Shown here piece after piece: positions 7,265 to 10,507 of a stretch of DNA of 10,507 nucleotides. A program made the translations under genes and the position numbers. The notes under the pieces were generated by a model. The model was not told the DNA's origin. It did not search any database and worked only from the letters and a program-made list of their open reading frames with translations. Source of the stretch: Thermoanaerobacterales bacterium (lineage in GTDB: Bacteria > Bacillota > Thermosediminibacteria > Thermosediminibacterales > Tepidanaerobacteraceae); NCBI GenBank assembly GCA_012839145.1, contig DUNY01000259.1:1-10507 (forward strand), written 5' to 3'. Each line of letters opens with the position of its first letter. Position 1 is the first letter of the stretch.

Positions 7265-8191
7265 ATGAAAGTGAGTGCCGTTATTTGCACTTATTCTATA
7301 GCCAGATTTTCAAATTTGATGGAAGCCATTCAATCATTGGTAGAGCAAACTTATAAAAATATTGAGATCATAGTTGTTGTTGACCACAATACACCTCTAT
7401 ATGAAAAACTCAAATCGGGCTTTAGAGAGAATACCTTTCGTATATTACATAATCAAGATGTGAAAGGTCTATCAGGCAGCAAAAACTATGGCTTGGATGC
7501 GGCTAGTGGAAAAATAATAGCATTTTTAGATGATGATGCAGTGGCTTCAAAAGATTGGATTGAGCAAATGCTAAAGTCCTATAAGGAAAGTGAAGTAGCC
7601 GCTGTAGGCGGGCTTACCCTGCCTCAATGGGAACACAAAAAACCCCCATGGTTCCCTGAAGAATTTTATTGGGTTCTTGGCTGCACTTACAAGGGGCATG
7701 TAGAAAAGACAGCTGTTGTAAGGAACGTTTTCGGAGGCAATTGCAGCTTTCGAAAAAATTGTATGGATAAAACTGGAAGGTTTTTACCTTGTATAGGGCT
7801 TGTTGGGAAAAAAATGCTTACCGGGGAAGAAACCGAGTACTGTATGAGAATTCAAAAAATAATGCCTTCACGCAAGATCATATTTAATCCTTATGCGGTT
7901 ATTTACCATAAAGTCCCTAAACAAAAAACCACATTAAAATACTTTATCAGGAGGGCCTTCGGTTCCGGTTATTCATCTGCAATAATTCACAAACTGCTTC
8001 CAGGGGATAAGTTAAAGACTGAACGAGGTTTTTTATGGCACATTTTTTTTAACTTCATCCCTCGCACTCTGGTTACTTTCCCCAAACAGCCTTTTACAGC
8101 CGTAGGACAGTTGTCTGTAGCTTTTATTGGAATAATTTTTACTGGTCTTGGATACATTGCCGGAAAAGGTATAAATGTGCAAAGGAAGTAA
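7265..8191 (+). CDS. GT2 family glycosyltransferase with hydrophobic C-terminus
   Basis: The 308-residue protein has a GT-A domain: VSAVICTYS (3-11), a VVVDHN strand (Asp40), GLSGSKNYGLDAA, the metal-binding FLDDDA (Asp89-91), FGGNCSFRK (156-164) and a GEETEYCMR motif (187-195) with the likely catalytic acidic residues. The stretch between holds a tryptophan- and proline-rich PQWEHKKPPWFPEEF. After about residue 255 comes a hydrophobic region (LWHIFFNFIPRTL; AFIGIIFTGLGYIAG) likely to anchor it to the membrane. Enzymes of this type add a sugar to a lipid-linked or membrane-bound glycan. Donor and acceptor are unknown. AGGAG lies 8 bases before the ATG, and the next gene starts 5 bases after the stop. 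Confidence 0.88.
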   Translation: MKVSAVICTYSIARFSNLMEAIQSLVEQTYKNIEIIVVVDHNTPLYEKLKSGFRENTFRILHNQDVKGLSGSKNYGLDAASGKIIAFLDDDAVASKDWIEQMLKSYKESEVAAVGGLTLPQWEHKKPPWFPEEFYWVLGCTYKGHVEKTAVVRNVFGGNCSFRKNCMDKTGRFLPCIGLVGKKMLTGEETEYCMRIQKIMPSRKIIFNPYAVIYHKVPKQKTTLKYFIRRAFGSGYSSAIIHKLLPGDKLKTERGFLWHIFFNFIPRTLVTFPKQPFTAVGQLSVAFIGIIFTGLGYIAGKGINVQRK

Positions 8192-8196
8192 AATTT

Positions 8197-9867
8197 ATGC
8201 GCAGTTTATATAATTTAATAAAAAAAATTTCCGATGAAAAATACAAATATGAAATTGCTCGATACTGCAGTTTGACAGCTTGGGTTTTACTGTCTATTTC
8301 CTTACTTTCCTTTAGAGACATAGGTCTTGGAAGGCTGGGCCTTATTCATGACCTGCCGTTTATTTATTTTGTTTCTTTGTTCTTTAGCCTTTTAAGCGGT
8401 TTTTTGACTATTGGAATAAAACATGAGAAGCATATGCTGCAGTTTTTAAATCTTGTATTCCTTATAACAGCATTGTGGCTAGTACCTATATTGTTTGAAG
8501 GAACACCAAGATTTGCATCAGCATACAAGACTATCGGTTTTGTTGAATACATTTGTAGAGAAGGAAAACTTAATCCATTAAATTGGGAACTTTTTTATCA
8601 TAACTGGCCCGGATTTTCCGTTTTTACTTCAGTGTTATGTATGTTTACCGGTAATGGTATAATTTACCCTTTAGTTCTATATTATCCTTTCGCTCTACAT
8701 CTGGTCATGCTGCCTGTGCTATACCTTATTTTCAAACAAACGAAAATTGGGTTAACTGCTCCCAACGGATGGTACTTGGGCGCAGTCGTTTATTATATCG
8801 CCAATTTTGTGAATCAGGATTATTTTTCACCTCAAAGTTTTGCATACTATCTTCTTTCCTTTGTCATTCTTCTGCTCCTGGAAAAGGAAGAATGGTTTAA
8901 AAATTGTAATCGGGCAATTGCTTATAAGGTAATTATAATGCTGATTTTTGTAACTATAGCTATTAGTCATATACTTTCATCACTCGTTGCCTTAACCATG
9001 TTTGGAGCGTTTTGCATCTTTGAAAAACAAACATTTAGAACTATGCTTCTTTTTAGTATTGTGGTTGTTCTGGCTTGGACTATATACGGTGCCAGTGTCT
9101 ATTTTGATACCCATACAGCCATAATTATTAGGGATTTATTCATGCTGGAAAAATCTTGGAATGCCAACATCGGCAACCGTATAAAAGGAAGCCCTGAACA
9201 TATTACAGTTAATAAAATCAGGTTTTTTTATGCAGCATCCTTCGCATTCATTAGTTTTATAGGCCTTATTTCAAGTATAAAAAAGGTAAATAGAAAAGTG
9301 TTACTTGATCTTGCTAAAGTTTCTTCAGTTAGCGTATGTGTTACTAGTGCATTTGTATATGGCGGAGAATCTTTTATGAGGACATATCTTTTGATGCTTG
9401 TTCCTATGTCAATTTTTTGCATGATGTATTTATACCACAAAAAATTGTTGCCATTATTGCTTTTGATATGTATCACAGCACTTCCTTTCCATGTTATTGC
9501 TCATTATGGAAATGAAGAAGTGGATTATGTAAGGCTCAGCATAATTCACGGGTCGGATTTTCTCGCAAAATACTGTCCCGATGGATATACGGTCGGACAT
9601 GAGGGGATTTTGGGAAATACAAGGTATACGGAGAGATTTATCACATTGACATGGGAACAATGTTCCCAAGAATATTTTAAAAATAAAACGGAAAATAATT
9701 TTTATTTCAGTATAGGGCCATGGGAACATAGTTTTCATACTCTGTTTTATAATGACCTTGCTTTTGTAAACACAGTTGAGGTAAAGATGAAATATGATAA
9801 AAATTACACATTGTTTTATGACAACGGCGAAATCAAATTGTATCATACAAACACTAATATCTTTTAG
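8197..9867 (+). CDS. Large polytopic membrane protein, probable GT-C-type glycosyltransferase
   Basis: The 556-residue product has about 12-13 hydrophobic segments up to roughly residue 435, then an extracytoplasmic tail of about 115 residues. An extended loop after the third helix contains NWPGFSVF. The conserved-looking NQDYFSPQSFAYYLL and ISHILSSLVAL resemble blocks in polyprenyl-phosphate-dependent GT-C membrane glycosyltransferases. Asp residues in the first outer loop (RDIGLGRLGLIHD) could include the GT-C catalytic acid, but I cannot assign it. It is not a clear Wzy or Wzx. AAGGAAG lies about 10 bases before the ATG, and the gene begins 5 bases after the preceding GT2. A lipid-P-sugar made by the upstream DPM-like enzyme would be a natural donor; this is inference. 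Membrane location is sure, enzyme class moderately so. Confidence 0.7.
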   Translation: MRSLYNLIKKISDEKYKYEIARYCSLTAWVLLSISLLSFRDIGLGRLGLIHDLPFIYFVSLFFSLLSGFLTIGIKHEKHMLQFLNLVFLITALWLVPILFEGTPRFASAYKTIGFVEYICREGKLNPLNWELFYHNWPGFSVFTSVLCMFTGNGIIYPLVLYYPFALHLVMLPVLYLIFKQTKIGLTAPNGWYLGAVVYYIANFVNQDYFSPQSFAYYLLSFVILLLLEKEEWFKNCNRAIAYKVIIMLIFVTIAISHILSSLVALTMFGAFCIFEKQTFRTMLLFSIVVVLAWTIYGASVYFDTHTAIIIRDLFMLEKSWNANIGNRIKGSPEHITVNKIRFFYAASFAFISFIGLISSIKKVNRKVLLDLAKVSSVSVCVTSAFVYGGESFMRTYLLMLVPMSIFCMMYLYHKKLLPLLLLICITALPFHVIAHYGNEEVDYVRLSIIHGSDFLAKYCPDGYTVGHEGILGNTRYTERFITLTWEQCSQEYFKNKTENNFYFSIGPWEHSFHTLFYNDLAFVNTVEVKMKYDKNYTLFYDNGEIKLYHTNTNIF

Positions 9868-9923
9868 CAAAGTTATCCTGTGAATGCTTACAATGAAAAC
9901 CTTCATTACAGGAGGGATTTTAG

Positions 9924-10507
9924 TTGCCTTTATCCAAGGTTGAATTTTTAAGATCACAGCAAGAAATCAAAGGCTTACCGGGAGAACCCGTATATGCCCG
10001 ACTCTTTTTAAGAAGATTTTCTTTTTTTATCACACCGGTCATTGCAATATTGCCCATTACTCCCAATATGATTACCGTTTTATCTATCCTTACAGGTATC
10101 ACCGGTGCAATTTTTTTGATGTTACCTGGAGTAAAAAATTACTATATTGGGTTTTCGTTGATTTTCACCTGGTACTTTTTAGATGTGCTTGACGGAGATC
10201 TGGCCAGATTTAAACGTAAACAGAGTTTGAAAGGAGTTTATATTGATATACTCGGCCATTATGTTGTAAATCCATTAATATTTTCCAGTTTCGGAGTTTA
10301 CCTTGCCCTTATGTTCAATAATATTAACTATTTCGCACTCGGATTTGCCTCATTTGTATTTCATCAATATTCAAGACTTGCCAGTGACATATACTACTCC
10401 GTCATGTATGAACAATTAGATACAAACTCTAATCCTCGACAAGCATTGGATAAATTGTCAACGATTCGGCATTCCGATGGAAAAGCTGCAGACAATATAA
10501 TTAAAAC
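9924..10507 (+). CDS. CDP-alcohol phosphatidyltransferase-like membrane protein, 5' part
   Basis: A TTG at 9924 follows an excellent GGAGGG (9911-9916) at 7 bases and gives 194 residues before the window ends. The N-terminus is amphipathic, then TPNMITVLSILTG (46-58) opens the first helices. The signature D(x)2DG(x)2AR(x)8G(x)3D(x)3D is present as Asp87, Asp90-Gly91, Ala94-Arg95, Gly104 and Asp108, but the fourth Asp is His112 (IDILGHYVVNP). Family enzymes move a phospho-alcohol group from a CDP-alcohol to an acceptor alcohol at the membrane face, as in phosphatidylinositol or phosphatidylglycerophosphate synthesis. The substrate cannot be told. After the last membrane segment comes a polar stretch (EQLDTNSNPRQALDKL) that may lead to another domain beyond the edge. 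It starts 56 bases after the previous gene, probably in the same operon. Confidence 0.82.
   Translation, partial: MPLSKVEFLRSQQEIKGLPGEPVYARLFLRRFSFFITPVIAILPITPNMITVLSILTGITGAIFLMLPGVKNYYIGFSLIFTWYFLDVLDGDLARFKRKQSLKGVYIDILGHYVVNPLIFSSFGVYLALMFNNINYFALGFASFVFHQYSRLASDIYYSVMYEQLDTNSNPRQALDKLSTIRHSDGKAADNIIK

Noticed and set aside
9892..9907. Six-bp hairpin AATGAA/TTCATT just before the ribosome binding site of the CDP-alcohol transferase
   Set aside because: It is a weak AT-rich stem with no U-run and no alternative structure; it is not strong enough to call regulatory.
9454..9957. 167-codon minus-strand open frame over the end of the large membrane protein
   Set aside because: It lies opposite a well-supported coding gene in its operon, its protein looks random and Ile/Lys-rich, and it crosses two genes on the other strand.

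Overview
The window looks like chromosomal DNA from a low-GC, endospore-forming Firmicute, most likely of the Clostridia. The evidence is AT-rich intergenic DNA, strong AGGAGG-type ribosome binding sites, frequent TTG/GTG starts, and the 5' part of a small acid-soluble spore protein gene (sspI) at the left edge. No RNA gene, CRISPR array, insertion sequence or phage gene was seen.

Left part (1-3449): sspI leaves the window at base 1 on the minus strand. Next, also on the minus strand, is a decayed metallo-beta-lactamase/beta-CASP-type hydrolase gene (299-1030). It carries a G-tract frameshift, an in-frame TAA, at least one internal deletion and a second frame change, yet keeps its ribosome binding site and terminator. 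Divergent from it is an intact THUMP-domain rRNA guanine-N2 methyltransferase of the RlmL/YpsC type, whose terminator hairpin spans its stop codon. A convergent EamA-type membrane transporter follows.

Middle (3450-3939): about 490 bases without a convincing gene, holding one weak small reading frame, a hairpin and the upstream region of the next operon.

Right part (3940-10507, running off the edge): seven closely spaced genes, all on the plus strand. In order they are a DUF1616 membrane protein, an unrecognised small five-helix membrane protein, a geranylgeranyl-reductase-family flavoprotein, a polyprenyl-phosphate-sugar-synthase-like GT2 enzyme, a second GT2 glycosyltransferase with a hydrophobic C-terminus, a large multi-spanning membrane protein that resembles a GT-C glycosyltransferase, and a CDP-alcohol phosphatidyltransferase-like protein cut by the window edge. 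Together they suggest a membrane-based glycan or glycolipid pathway. One reading is that the flavoprotein saturates a polyprenyl chain, the first GT2 loads it with a sugar, and the large membrane protein uses that donor outside the membrane. This resembles the dolichol-type logic known in archaea and is the most interesting hypothesis here, but it is inferred from families and gene order only. A second point is that the CDP-alcohol transferase has His where the fourth, catalytic Asp of its signature motif is expected.
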